A DNA stretch of 64,000 nt, taken from positions 1 to 64,000 of the forward strand of contig CAXTBB010000017.1 in assembly GCA_964242305.1 (NCBI GenBank), given 5' to 3'. Positions 36,846 through 45,355 of this stretch are shown piece by piece. Below the pieces are notes generated by a model. That model saw only the letters and a list, made by a program, of their open reading frames with translations, was not told the DNA's origin and searched no databases. The DNA comes from DATLGB01 sp964242305 (GTDB lineage: Bacteria; Actinomycetota; Thermoleophilia; Solirubrobacterales; Solirubrobacteraceae). Each line of letters begins with the position of its first letter. Position 1 is the stretch's first letter. Position numbers and translations under genes: made by a program.

Positions 36846-38123
36846 GTGCCCGCCGCCCGCACCCCGCGCCTGCCCGCCGAGGAGCGGCGCAAGCAGCTGC
36901 TCGACGCCGCGCTGGAGCTGCTGGCCACGGACGGCTTCGACGCGGTCAACGTCGAGTCGGTGGCCCGCAAGGCAGGGGTGACGCGACCCGTCGTCTACGA
37001 CCAGTTCGGCGACCTCGACGGCCTGCTGGTCGCGCTGGTCGACCGCGAGGAGGCGACCGCGCTGGCGCCGCTGACGGCGATCATCGGCGACGACCCCCGC
37101 GACGACGTCGACCCCGACGCCTTCCTGGTCGACGCGGTGCGCACGTTCCTCGCCGAGGTCCGTTCGGCGCCCCGGACGTGGCGCGTCGTGCTGATGCCGC
37201 CCGACGGCGGCTCGGCTGACCTGCGCGAGCGCGTCCAGCGCAGCCGCCGGACGATCACCGGGCGGGTGGCCGAGCTGCTGCGCTGGGGCATCGCCCGCCG
37301 CGGCGGCCCGCACGGCCTCGACGTCGACCTGCTCGCTCGCCTGGTGGTGGCGATCGGGGAGGACGGCGCCCGGCTCGTAGTCGCCCACCCGCGCCGCTAC
37401 TCGCCCGACCGCCTCACCCGCATCGTCGAGCAGCTCGTCACCCTGATCCCGACCGGCGTGAGCATCGAGGCCCCCGGCGCCTACGCCGCCGAGCCGCCGC
37501 CCGCGCCCCGGCCGGTGGCGTCCGTCGGCGGTCGCGTCCCGCGCAACCAACGGCGGGAGGACCTGCTCGACCACACGCTCGCGCTGATCGGCGAGGAGGG
37601 CTTCGACGCGCTCAACGTGGAGGCGCTGGCCCGCCGCGCCGGGGTCAACCGCGTCGTCGTCTACCGCTCCTTCACCGGCATGCCCGGCCTGCTGCTGGCG
37701 CTCATGCGCCGCGAGCAGGCGCGGGTGCGCGCGCAGCTGGACGCGCTCCTGCCCGCCGAACCCGGCGACCGCACCGCGCACGAGCTGCTCACCACGTCCC
37801 TGGAGGGCTTCCTGGATCTCGTGGCGGACGACGCGCTGACCTGGCGCGTCGCGCTCCTGCGCCCCGAGAGCGCGCCGGCGATCGCGCAGAAGGTCGTGGC
37901 CCGCCAGCGCAACGACCTCGCCGAGCGGCTGCAGCCGCTGGTCGCCTGGGGGTTGGCCGGGCTGCCGCTCGAGCTCGACACGGACGACGCCGAGATCCTC
38001 GCCCGGCTGCTGTTCACGCTCGCCGAGGAGCTCGGGCGGATCCTGCTCGAGGAGCCGACGTTCCCGCGCGCCCGCATCGTCGACTCGACGCGCCGGTTCC
38101 TCGCGCTGCTGCCCTGGGGATGA
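36846..38123 (+). CDS. Tandem double-TetR regulator (two TetR units in one chain)
   Basis: A 425-residue protein containing two complete TetR units. The first HTH reads 'GFDAVNVESVARKAGVTRPVVYDQFGDLDGLLVALVDRE' and the second, from about residue 230, 'GFDALNVEALARRAGVNRVVVYRSFTGMPGLLLALMRREQ'; each is followed by a helical ligand-type domain of about 150 residues. They are joined by a proline/alanine-rich linker (PPPAPRPVASVGG). A single chain could thus fold as an asymmetric pseudo-dimer. The frame is open upstream, but GTG 36846 is the natural start. The neighbouring PLP enzyme is the likely target. Confidence 0.85.
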   Translation: MPAARTPRLPAEERRKQLLDAALELLATDGFDAVNVESVARKAGVTRPVVYDQFGDLDGLLVALVDREEATALAPLTAIIGDDPRDDVDPDAFLVDAVRTFLAEVRSAPRTWRVVLMPPDGGSADLRERVQRSRRTITGRVAELLRWGIARRGGPHGLDVDLLARLVVAIGEDGARLVVAHPRRYSPDRLTRIVEQLVTLIPTGVSIEAPGAYAAEPPPAPRPVASVGGRVPRNQRREDLLDHTLALIGEEGFDALNVEALARRAGVNRVVVYRSFTGMPGLLLALMRREQARVRAQLDALLPAEPGDRTAHELLTTSLEGFLDLVADDALTWRVALLRPESAPAIAQKVVARQRNDLAERLQPLVAWGLAGLPLELDTDDAEILARLLFTLAEELGRILLEEPTFPRARIVDSTRRFLALLPWG

Positions 38124-38124
38124 C

Positions 38125-40206
38125 TCAGACGGCGCCGGGGTGCGGGCTGCGCACCTCCGGCGCCTGCAGATCGCGCAACCGGGTGATGTCGGTGGCGACG
38201 GCCATCGCGCCGTCGGGCGCCCCGTCCTCATCGGTCAGCGTCATGAAGCGGGCCAGGTACTCGCGTCCCGACACGGCGGTGTAGGAGACCTCGTCGCTGC
38301 GGCCGTCCAGCGCGGCCTCCCAGTAGGGCAGCGGAACCTGCTGCTCCGGCGTGACCAGGACCTCGTCCAGCGTCCGGCCCTCGATGTCCTCCGGGTCCCA
38401 TCCGGTCACGTGCAGGCCGCCGCCGCCGGCGAGCGTGAAGCGCCGCTCGCGGTCGACCATGAAGACGATCGTGTCCGGCAGTAGCTCGACCATGCGGCGG
38501 TAGCGGGTCTGCTCGCGCTGGAGCTCGGCGCGCGCGGCCTCGCGCTCGGTCACGTCGCGGATCGACGCCCGCATGCCGCCGACGTCGCCCGCGGCGTCCA
38601 GGGTCGGCGTCACCGTCGTCTCCGCCCAGATCACGTGCCCGTCCTTGTGCCGGCTGCGGTAGACCCGACCCTCCGCGTCGAGCCGGCCGAGGCCCCCGCA
38701 TTCGAACAGGTCGCCGAAGCGGCGTCCGACCAGCTCCTCCGGTGTGTAGCCGAGGACCAGCTCGGCCGAGGGGGACGCCCACTCGATGCGTTCCGCGCGC
38801 GACAGGGCGACGACCATGTCGGTGGCGGCGTTGGCGAGCGAGCGCAGCTTCGCCTCGGACTCGGTCAGCCGCCGGGTCGCCTCGGCGCGCTCGCGGTTGT
38901 CGCTGACGAGGGAGATCTCGATCGGCCCGTGCCGGCCCTCCACGCGGGAAGCGCTGACGAGCACGGGGATGCGCTCGTCGGACTTGGTGCGCAGGGTCAG
39001 CTCCATCTGCCCGGCGCCGGTCTCCGTCACCCGGTCGCGCAGCCGCTGGACCTCGAGCAGCGAGTCCTCCGGCCAGAACCCGTGCGGGAACAGGCGGCCC
39101 ATGAGCTCCCGGCGCGGGTAGCCGGTCAGCTCGCACATCGCGTCGTTGATCACGATCACGCCACGGTTGTCGGAGGCCACCAACCCGTCGGGCAGCGCGG
39201 AGATGAGGGTGGCCGAGAACCCGCGCTCGCGATCGAGGTCGGCCTCGACCGCCTTGCGCTCGGCCAGGCGCTCACCCGCCTTCGCGTCGAACGCACGCTC
39301 GCGCCGGCGCGAGGCGACGGCGAAGGCGCCGACACCGGCCGCCACCAGCAGCCCGACCAGGAGGACCAGCTCGTCCCACGGCGTTCCGTCGGCGTAGGCG
39401 ATGCGCGTGCGGACGCGCAGGTCGCGGCCGGCCAGGCGCAGCCGGCGCGTCTGCGTCCTCCCGCCGCCGTCGCCCACCCGCGCCAGGGTGGCGCCCTCGT
39501 CGTCGATGGCGACGGTGGTCCCGGCGGGCAGCGTCCTGGCCAGGCTGGTGGCGAGCGCGTCGAACGTGAAGGTGGCCGAGATGAAGCGCGAGCCGACGGG
39601 GCCGGCGTGGACCGGCTGGAAGGCGACCAGCTGCAGGGGCTTGGCGCTGTCCCTGCCGAAGCGCGTGACCGGCGGCGTGAAGGCGGCCTCGCCGAGCCCG
39701 GCGGCGCGGCGCATCGTGGCGACGCGGGTGGGGTCCGCGGCGAGGTCGGTGCCGGGCGGGACCGGCGCGCGGGCCACCACGGAGCGGACGACGTAGTGCA
39801 CGGGACGGGCCGGCGCGGGCGGCGAGCCCGGCGTGGCCGTCGCCTTCATCTCGAGGCCGTTGGCGCGTTCCCAGCGCGCTCGGTCGCGTTCGGTGACGCG
39901 CTCGACGTAGCCGACCGCCCCAACCTCGGGGGTGGCCATCATCTGCCGGGTCAGGATGCGGAAGCTCGCGGGCGTGCCGGGGCTGCCGGCCTCGATGCCG
40001 GCCGCGACCTGGGCCAGGCGCTGCAGCGGCGCCCGGAAGGCGGCGTCCACGATCGTCTTCGCGCGGGCCTGGCGGCTGGCGATCACGTCGCGCTGGTGGC
40101 GGACCTCGATGCGGTGCAGGGCCAGTGCGGCGCCGATGGCGGCCGCGAGGATCGCCGCGATCAACAGGACGGGGAGGGCGAGCTCCCGCACACGCGCGCG
40201 CTTCAT
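38125..40206 (-). CDS. CHASE-PAS-PAS-PAS membrane sensor without output domain
   Basis: A 693-residue protein: first membrane segment about residues 10-32, an extracytoplasmic CHASE domain (PEVGAVGYVERVTERDR, 'QPVHAGPVGSRFISATFTFDALA'), second membrane segment about 279-300, then three PAS domains at about 345-450, 455-570 and 580-690 (for example 'FWPEDSLLEVQRLRDRV', 'GYTPEELVGRRFGDLFE', 'GWDPEDIEGRTLDEVLV'). It ends 'DITRLRDLQAPEVRSPHPGAV' with no histidine kinase, GGDEF, EAL or phosphatase domain. It begins with ATG at 40206 and ends one base from the convergent double-TetR gene. Possibly signals by protein contact; the partner is not visible. Confidence 0.82.
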   Translation of the reverse strand: MKRARVRELALPVLLIAAILAAAIGAALALHRIEVRHQRDVIASRQARAKTIVDAAFRAPLQRLAQVAAGIEAGSPGTPASFRILTRQMMATPEVGAVGYVERVTERDRARWERANGLEMKATATPGSPPAPARPVHYVVRSVVARAPVPPGTDLAADPTRVATMRRAAGLGEAAFTPPVTRFGRDSAKPLQLVAFQPVHAGPVGSRFISATFTFDALATSLARTLPAGTTVAIDDEGATLARVGDGGGRTQTRRLRLAGRDLRVRTRIAYADGTPWDELVLLVGLLVAAGVGAFAVASRRRERAFDAKAGERLAERKAVEADLDRERGFSATLISALPDGLVASDNRGVIVINDAMCELTGYPRRELMGRLFPHGFWPEDSLLEVQRLRDRVTETGAGQMELTLRTKSDERIPVLVSASRVEGRHGPIEISLVSDNRERAEATRRLTESEAKLRSLANAATDMVVALSRAERIEWASPSAELVLGYTPEELVGRRFGDLFECGGLGRLDAEGRVYRSRHKDGHVIWAETTVTPTLDAAGDVGGMRASIRDVTEREAARAELQREQTRYRRMVELLPDTIVFMVDRERRFTLAGGGGLHVTGWDPEDIEGRTLDEVLVTPEQQVPLPYWEAALDGRSDEVSYTAVSGREYLARFMTLTDEDGAPDGAMAVATDITRLRDLQAPEVRSPHPGAV

Positions 40207-40231
40207 GGACGTCTGATCGACATCCGCGGCG

Positions 40232-40246
40232 AGGGCCTAAAGCCCT
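40232..40246 (-). terminator. Weak hairpin downstream of fgd
   Basis: AGGGC-CTAAA-GCCCT forms a 5-bp stem just past the fgd stop codon. There is no T-tract. It may be a weak terminator; support is limited. Confidence 0.25.
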
Positions 40247-40249
40247 GCG

Positions 40250-41245
40250 CTAGGCGAAGCGGTCGCGCAGTTTGGGCAGCACGTCTTGCGCGAACGCACC
40301 GGTCTGGCGGGTCTGGTCATCGCCGGGGAAATGGAAGACCAGCTCGCTGAAGCCGTGCTCGACGTAGACGGCGATCCTCTCGACGACCTCGTCGGGATCG
40401 GCGGAGACGATGAAGCGCGTGTGCGCGCGGTCGGCGGCGCCGTCCCCGGCCTTCTCCATCTCCAGCGGGTCCTCGATGCCGGCCTTCTCCTCACCCGTCA
40501 ATGCCAGCGCCGCCCACGGCCGGCACGCGTCGCGTGCCCAGTCGACGTCGTGGTCGTAGGAGACCTTGATCTCGATCATGTGCTTGAGCTGCTTGGGGTC
40601 CCGGTCGGCCTTCTCGGCGCCCTCCGCCGCGGCGCCCACGAGTTTGTCGTAGAGCTCGGGGTCCTTGCCGGAGGTGACGATCAGCCCGTCGCCGGCGCGA
40701 CCCGCGAGCTTGGCCGCCAACGGCCCCGACGCCGCCACGTAGATCGGCACCGGCTCCTCAGGCCGGTCATAGATGGTCGCCTTCTCCGTCCGATACCACT
40801 CACCCTCGAAATCCACCCGCTCCTGCGTCCACAGCGCCCGGATGAGCTTGATCGCCTCCGCCAAGCGCATGCGGCGCTCCTTGACCGGCGGGAACGCAGC
40901 GCCGGTCACCGGCGTCTCATTGAGCGCCTCGCCCGTTCCGATCCCCAGGAAGACCCGGCCCGGCGCCAAACATCCCAGTGTCGCGAACGCCTGCGCGATC
41001 ACCGCCGGCTGGTAGCGCAACGTCGGCGTCAGCACGCTCGTGCCGATGAACGCCGACTCCGCGCGGGCGGTCACCGCACCCAACCACGGCAACGCCGCCG
41101 GACCGTGCCCGCCGTGATGCCGCCACGGCTGAAAATGATCGGAGATCGCGATCGTGTCGAACCCCATCCGCTCAGCCGCCAGCGACAGCTCCAACAACTC
41201 CTGCGGACCGAACTGCTCGGCGGAGGCCTTGTACCCGTAGCGCAT
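40250..41245 (-). CDS. fgd: F420-dependent glucose-6-phosphate dehydrogenase
   Basis: A 331-residue luciferase-like enzyme that closely follows mycobacterial FGD: 'YKASAEQF', 'SDHFQPWRHHGGHGP' (His37 and Trp41, equivalent to catalytic His40/Trp44), 'GIGTGEALNE' (Glu106, equivalent to Glu109), and 'MIEIKVSYD'. It oxidises glucose-6-phosphate to 6-phosphogluconolactone with reduction of F420, the main source of F420H2. The ATG at 41245 lies 6 nt from a TATGTT -10 box; the frame extends to 41320 but that part is antisense to the divergent gene. It implies that the organism makes F420. Confidence 0.9.
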   Translation of the reverse strand: MRYGYKASAEQFGPQELLELSLAAERMGFDTIAISDHFQPWRHHGGHGPAALPWLGAVTARAESAFIGTSVLTPTLRYQPAVIAQAFATLGCLAPGRVFLGIGTGEALNETPVTGAAFPPVKERRMRLAEAIKLIRALWTQERVDFEGEWYRTEKATIYDRPEEPVPIYVAASGPLAAKLAGRAGDGLIVTSGKDPELYDKLVGAAAEGAEKADRDPKQLKHMIEIKVSYDHDVDWARDACRPWAALALTGEEKAGIEDPLEMEKAGDGAADRAHTRFIVSADPDEVVERIAVYVEHGFSELVFHFPGDDQTRQTGAFAQDVLPKLRDRFA

Positions 41246-41267
41246 GTCCTGAACATACGCTGCCCGG
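41246..41267. promoter_or_regulatory. Back-to-back leaderless promoters sharing a TA step
   Basis: In a 22-bp gap the minus-strand -10 TATGTT (41252-41257) for fgd and the plus-strand -10 TACGCT (41256-41261) for the next gene overlap by the TA dinucleotide at 41256-41257. Each lies exactly 6 nt from its ATG. The two promoters cannot easily be occupied together. Confidence 0.55.
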
Positions 41268-42311
41268 ATGCCGCGCGATCGCCTGCCGCCGGAGACCTTC
41301 CGGCTTCCCGTCGAGCGCATCCGCGCGGGCTACTACTCCGACGCCTATTTCAACTTCACCCGGCAGTTGCTCCAGGAGCGCGGGCGCCGCCCGACGGTGC
41401 TCATGCAGGTCTTCCAGAAGAAGGACGTGCTGCTCGGCGGGATCGACGAGGCGATCGCCATCCTCAAGCTCTGCGCGGAGGACTACGACGCGCTCGCGGT
41501 CCACGCGCTGTACGAGGGCGACCGCATCGCGCCGCACGAGACGGTGATGACGATCGAGGGCGACTACGCGCTGTTCGCCCACCTGGAGACCGTGTACCTC
41601 GGCTCGCTCGCGCGGCGATCGCTGATCACCACCAACGTCCGCGACGTGGTCGACGCGGCGGGCGGCAAGCCGATCATCTACTTCCCCGCCCGCCACGATC
41701 ACTGGCTCGTGCAGACGGGGGACGGCTGGGCGGCGCACGTCGGCGGCTCCATCGGCGTGTCGACCGACGCACAGGCGTCGTGGTGGGGCGGCCGCGGGGT
41801 GGGGACCGTCCCGCACGGGCTGATCGCCGCCTACGGGGGCGACACGGTGCTGGCCGCCACTGAGTTCGCCGAACGCTACGGCGACGAGATGAACGTGACC
41901 GTGCTGGTCGACTTCGACAACGACTCGGTGGGCACGTCGCTGGCGGTGGCCCGCGCGCTGGGCGACCGGCTGTGGGCGGTGCGCCTGGACACCTCGGAGG
42001 CGCTCACCGACGTCGCGCTGGGTCCCGATGGCCCCCGGGGCGTCGCACCGGAGCTGGTGCACGCGGTCCGCGACGGCCTCGACGGCGAGGGGTTCGACGC
42101 GGTGCGGATCGTGGTCAGCGGCGGCTTCGACGCCGACCGCATCCGCCACTTCGAGGCCGCCGCGGTCCCCGTCGACGCCTACGGGGTCGGCTCGTCCCTC
42201 ATCCGCGGCAGCGACGACTTCACGGCCGACGTGGTCATGGTCGACGGCCGTCCGTGCGCCAAGGTCGGCCGCGGGCTCCAACTGAGCCCGCGGCTCGAGC
42301 GCGTCGCCTGA
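41268..42311 (+). CDS. pncB: Nicotinate phosphoribosyltransferase-like protein
   Basis: A 347-residue phosphoribosyltransferase of the NAPRTase/QPRTase fold. The N-terminus 'RAGYYSDAYFNFTRQLLQE' and 'TVLMQVFQKKDVLLGG', the core 'VYLGSLARRSLITTNVRDVVDAAGGKPIIYFPARHD', and 'VSGGFDADRIRHFEAAAVPVDAYGVGSSLI' match the group that makes nicotinate mononucleotide for NAD salvage. It is shorter than classical PncB (about 430-490), as is usual for this subfamily. Divergent from fgd through a 22-bp promoter gap. Confidence 0.85.
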   Translation: MPRDRLPPETFRLPVERIRAGYYSDAYFNFTRQLLQERGRRPTVLMQVFQKKDVLLGGIDEAIAILKLCAEDYDALAVHALYEGDRIAPHETVMTIEGDYALFAHLETVYLGSLARRSLITTNVRDVVDAAGGKPIIYFPARHDHWLVQTGDGWAAHVGGSIGVSTDAQASWWGGRGVGTVPHGLIAAYGGDTVLAATEFAERYGDEMNVTVLVDFDNDSVGTSLAVARALGDRLWAVRLDTSEALTDVALGPDGPRGVAPELVHAVRDGLDGEGFDAVRIVVSGGFDADRIRHFEAAAVPVDAYGVGSSLIRGSDDFTADVVMVDGRPCAKVGRGLQLSPRLERVA

Positions 42312-43148
42312 CTACTCGTCGTCCGCGCCGCGGGCGATCGACTCGATCTTCTTGAACCCCTCGAGCCGGGACTCGTAGCGGTTGACGGCCGTCTCGAAGG
42401 CCATCGCCCCCAGCAGCAGGCGGAACGGCGGGTCGTCGGAGTCCAGCGCGTCCAGCAACGCAGCGGCGGCCTTCTCGGGATTGCCCGGCTGCTTGCCGTT
42501 GTTGTCCTCGGCGATGCGCTCGTAGAACGCGTCCAGCGGACCGCCGCGGTAGGCGTCCAGCCGGTCCGCGCGGGTCATCGAGTCGCCCGCCCAATCGGTC
42601 CGGAAGCCGGACGGCTCGACCATCATGACCTTGACGCCGAAGGGCGCGACCTCCTGCGCGAGCGTCTCCGAGACGCCCTCGAGCGCCCACTTGCTCGCGT
42701 GGTAGATGCCGAAGCCGGGGAAGGCCGCCAGGCCGCCGATCGACGACACCTGGACGATCCAGCCCGATCCCTGGTCGCGCAGGATGGGCAGCGCGCGGCG
42801 GGTGACCCACAGCGCGCCGAACAGGTTGACGTCGAGCTGGCGCTGCAGATCCTCGTCGGAGACCTCCTCGACGCCGCCGGCGAGGCCGAAGCCCGCGTTG
42901 TTGACGACGACGTCCAGGCGCCCGAAGTGCTCGTGGGCCTCCGTGACGGCGGTGTCGACGTTGTCGCGGTCGGTGACGTCGAGCGCCACCGGCAGGACGG
43001 CGTCGCCGTGCGCCTCGACGAGATCGGCGACGTCGTCGGGGTTGCGCGCCGTGGCGGCGACCTTGTCGCCGCGCTCGAGCGCCGCCTTGGCGAACTCCTT
43101 GCCGAAGCCGCGCGACGCGCCCGTGATGAACCAGATCCGCTCAGCCAT
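42312..43148 (-). CDS. Short-chain dehydrogenase/reductase
   Basis: A 278-residue classical SDR. The cofactor motif is TGASRGFG (residues 9-16), followed by NNAG, the catalytic serine in VQVSSIGG and YHASK (Tyr and Lys). It reduces or oxidises an unidentified alcohol/ketone with NAD(P). It begins 2 bp after the stop of the small hydrolase-derived gene, so the two are co-transcribed. No enzyme-specific feature lets me name the substrate. Confidence 0.9.
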   Translation of the reverse strand: MAERIWFITGASRGFGKEFAKAALERGDKVAATARNPDDVADLVEAHGDAVLPVALDVTDRDNVDTAVTEAHEHFGRLDVVVNNAGFGLAGGVEEVSDEDLQRQLDVNLFGALWVTRRALPILRDQGSGWIVQVSSIGGLAAFPGFGIYHASKWALEGVSETLAQEVAPFGVKVMMVEPSGFRTDWAGDSMTRADRLDAYRGGPLDAFYERIAEDNNGKQPGNPEKAAAALLDALDSDDPPFRLLLGAMAFETAVNRYESRLEGFKKIESIARGADDE

Positions 43149-43150
43149 GT

Positions 43151-43363
43151 CTACTCCCCCAGGAAGGCGACGAGCGCCTCGTTGAATTGGTCCGTGTGGC
43201 TCACGTCCGCGTCGCCGTGGATGACCACGGCGCGGTAGCCGGCTGCCTCGATGGCGGGCACGGTGTCCTTCCAGGGCTCGCCGGACAGCGGCCAGCCCTG
43301 GATGAGGACGACGGGCCGGCCCTCGCCGCCGGTGTCGTCGACGTGAAGCTTGGTGTCGGTCAT
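43151..43363 (-). CDS. Internally deleted alpha/beta-hydrolase mini-gene
   Basis: A 70-residue frame made of recognisable ends of a haloperoxidase-type alpha/beta hydrolase. Residues 1-46 are the normal N-terminus (VVLIQGWPLSGEPWKDTVPAIEAAGYR). Residues 47-53 (VIHGDAD) correspond to the acid-residue strand, and the last residues (VSHTDQFNEALVAFLGE) to the C-terminal helix. The roughly 200 residues with the nucleophile elbow, lid and catalytic His are missing, so it cannot be an active hydrolase. It nonetheless has an intact start and stop, and a TAAGCG box exactly 6 nt before the ATG. It precedes the SDR by 2 bp and may now serve mainly as its leader. Confidence 0.6.
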   Translation of the reverse strand: MTDTKLHVDDTGGEGRPVVLIQGWPLSGEPWKDTVPAIEAAGYRAVVIHGDADVSHTDQFNEALVAFLGE

Positions 43364-43369
43364 ACAGAC

Positions 43370-43375
43370 CGCTTA
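43370..43375 (-). promoter_or_regulatory. -10 box of the mini-gene/SDR transcript
   Basis: TAAGCG on the minus strand lies 6 nt before the ATG at 43363. It fits the leaderless pattern seen at other genes here. Confidence 0.45.
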
Positions 43376-43405
43376 CCCGGGCGCTGACCCCCGGCGCGCC
43401 AAGCC

Positions 43406-44875
43406 CTACAGGTCGGCGAGGGCCTCCTTGGCCGCGCGCTCGCCCGAGCGCAGCGCGCCGTCCATGTAGCCGTTCCAGTAGTCGGAGGTCTCCGTCCCGG
43501 CCCAGTGGATGCGGCCGACCGGCGCGCGCAGCGCCTCGCCGTAGCCCGTCAGCAGGCCGGGCGGGGCGTAGCCGCCGTAACAGCCGCGGCTGTAGACCTC
43601 GGTCGCCCACGCCTTCTCGAGGTAGCGCTTGGGCGTGGCCGCCTGGTCGCCGTAGAGCTTGGTCAGCTCGGCGAGGACCTGCGTGCGGCGGTCGGCGGCG
43701 GTGCGCGCGCCCCAGCGGCGGGCGTGCTCCCCTTCGATGAAGGCGAGCAGGATGCCCGGGCTGCCGTCCGGCGGCGAGTTGTCGTAGGTGAGGCGGACGG
43801 CGTCGAAGTCCGTGTTCGCGTACCCGGCCAGCCCCTGGTCGCGCCAGAACGGCTTGTCGTAGACGACGCAGGTCTTGATGACGGTCCCCATCGGCAGGCG
43901 CTGGGTGAGCTGATCGCGCCCGAACGGCATCGCCGGCGCGTAGCGGATGCGCGCGGCCAGGGCCGGCGGGAGGGCCACGATGACCTGCCTGCCCTTGAAG
44001 GTGCGGTGGTCGGTCTTCACCGTCACGCTGCCGGCGGCCTGCTCGATCAGGCGGACCGGCGCCTTCAGCACGACGCGCCGGCCGAGCGCCTTGGCCATCT
44101 GGATCGAGACGGACTGCGACCCGCCGACGAAGCGGGACTCCTGCGCGCCGCCGTCGGTCCCGATCAGCCGCGTGAAGCTGCCCGGCGTGGTCTCGTTGCC
44201 CGCCGAGGCCATGTAGAAGACCGACCACAGCAGGGAGACGTCGCGCGGCTCGGCGGCGAAGACGGAGGTGAAGCCGAGGTCGACCAGGAAGCGCCCGCCG
44301 GCGGTGGTGGTGTTGTCGAGCTTCCAGGTCTCGAAGGTCTGGCCGTCGTAGGTGTCCGCCTGGTCCGACGCCCACGGCTTCTGAACGTCGATCGTCTTGG
44401 CCATCGCGTCGAGCTTGGCGATCGCGGTGGCGGCGTCGGCGATGCCGTCGACGACGGGCGGGATCGGTCCCAGCGGACCCGTCGCGTCGAAAGTCTGGTG
44501 CGAGCCCTGGTAGCTGAGGACGCCCTGGCCCTTGAAGTAGGTCTTGAAGGTCTCGATGCCGAGGTCCTTGGCCAGCGCCAGCAGGTGGTCCTGCGTCGGG
44601 CCGACCCACTGGCCGCCGATCTCCACGACCTTGCCGGCGCCGAGGTCGGCGTTGAGCGTGCGCCCGCCGACGCGGTCGCGCGCCTCGACCACCACGACCG
44701 ACTTGCCGGCGGCGGCGACCGAGCGCGCGGCCCGCAGGCCGGCCAGCCCGGCCCCGACCACGATCACGTCCGCGCGGCGGACCTTCCTGCGCTTGCCCTT
44801 GGCCTCCGCCTCGCCTGTGCCGGCCAGCGCGGCGGCGGCGGCCGCGCCTCCGATGAACCCTCTGCGTGTCGTCAC
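43406..44875 (-). CDS. Tat-exported flavin monoamine oxidase
   Basis: A 489-residue amine oxidase. The N-terminus is a twin-arginine signal (TTRRGFIGGAAAAAALAGTG), followed by VVGAGLAGLRAARSVAAAG (about residues 39-57) and 'EARDRVGGRTLNADLG'. The C-terminus has 'GRIHWAGTETSDYWNGYMDGALRSGERAA', the FAD-binding end typical of MAO/putrescine oxidases. It would oxidise primary amines to aldehydes, ammonia and hydrogen peroxide outside the membrane. GTG 44875 overlaps the DUF427 gene stop (GTGA), suggesting joint function. Confidence 0.88.
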   Translation of the reverse strand: MTTRRGFIGGAAAAAALAGTGEAEAKGKRRKVRRADVIVVGAGLAGLRAARSVAAAGKSVVVVEARDRVGGRTLNADLGAGKVVEIGGQWVGPTQDHLLALAKDLGIETFKTYFKGQGVLSYQGSHQTFDATGPLGPIPPVVDGIADAATAIAKLDAMAKTIDVQKPWASDQADTYDGQTFETWKLDNTTTAGGRFLVDLGFTSVFAAEPRDVSLLWSVFYMASAGNETTPGSFTRLIGTDGGAQESRFVGGSQSVSIQMAKALGRRVVLKAPVRLIEQAAGSVTVKTDHRTFKGRQVIVALPPALAARIRYAPAMPFGRDQLTQRLPMGTVIKTCVVYDKPFWRDQGLAGYANTDFDAVRLTYDNSPPDGSPGILLAFIEGEHARRWGARTAADRRTQVLAELTKLYGDQAATPKRYLEKAWATEVYSRGCYGGYAPPGLLTGYGEALRAPVGRIHWAGTETSDYWNGYMDGALRSGERAAKEALADL

Positions 44876-45321
44876 CAGCCCATCGTCCCAGGTCCACCCT
44901 TGAACGGGCCGACCAGGTCCGCCGTCACCCAGCCGCCGTAGAAGTCGCCCGCCTGCGCCTGCACGCGCTCCTCGTCGAGGAAGCAGGCGTCCATCCGCGA
45001 CGGGTAGAACGAGACGTGGTCCTTCAGCGCCGCGAAGGCCGGCACCGGTGACGGGTAGAACCACGCCGCCCGCTCGCGGCCGCAGACGTCGTTGTAGGAC
45101 GCCGTCCCCTTCCACTCGCACAGCGAGCGCCCGCGGCCGGGCGTCAGGACGCCGTCGACGATGTCGGCCGGCGGGACGTAGATCGTCGGCGGGTGCGAGG
45201 TCTCGAGCACGCGCAGCGCCGCCGTCGAGTCCGCGATCACCCGACCGTCGATCTCGATCCGGACCCGCCGCTCGCACGGCACCAGCGCCGGCGGGCGCGG
45301 GTACTCCCACACGCGTTCCAT
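44872..45321 (-). CDS. DUF427 domain protein
   Basis: A 149-residue protein of the DUF427 family, recognised by 'VRIEIDGRVIADSTAALRVLETSHPPTIYVPPADI', 'CEWKGTASYNDV' and the C-terminal 'FYGGWVTADLVGPFKGGPGTMGW'. The family is small, cytoplasmic and of unknown function. ATG 45321 lies 6 nt from a CACACT box on the minus strand. It is the first gene of a two-gene unit with the amine oxidase. Confidence 0.85.
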   Translation of the reverse strand: MERVWEYPRPPALVPCERRVRIEIDGRVIADSTAALRVLETSHPPTIYVPPADIVDGVLTPGRGRSLCEWKGTASYNDVCGRERAAWFYPSPVPAFAALKDHVSFYPSRMDACFLDEERVQAQAGDFYGGWVTADLVGPFKGGPGTMGW

Positions 45322-45327
45322 CCCGTC

Positions 45328-45348
45328 AGTGTGGCGGAACCATAGATT
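45328..45348. promoter_or_regulatory. Divergent leaderless promoters (DUF427 gene and flippase-like gene)
   Basis: On the minus strand CACACT (45328-45333) is 6 nt from ATG 45321. On the plus strand TAGATT (45343-45348) is 7 nt from ATG 45356. Both genes seem to start transcription at or next to their start codons. Confidence 0.45.
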
Positions 45349-45355
45349 GGCGCGG

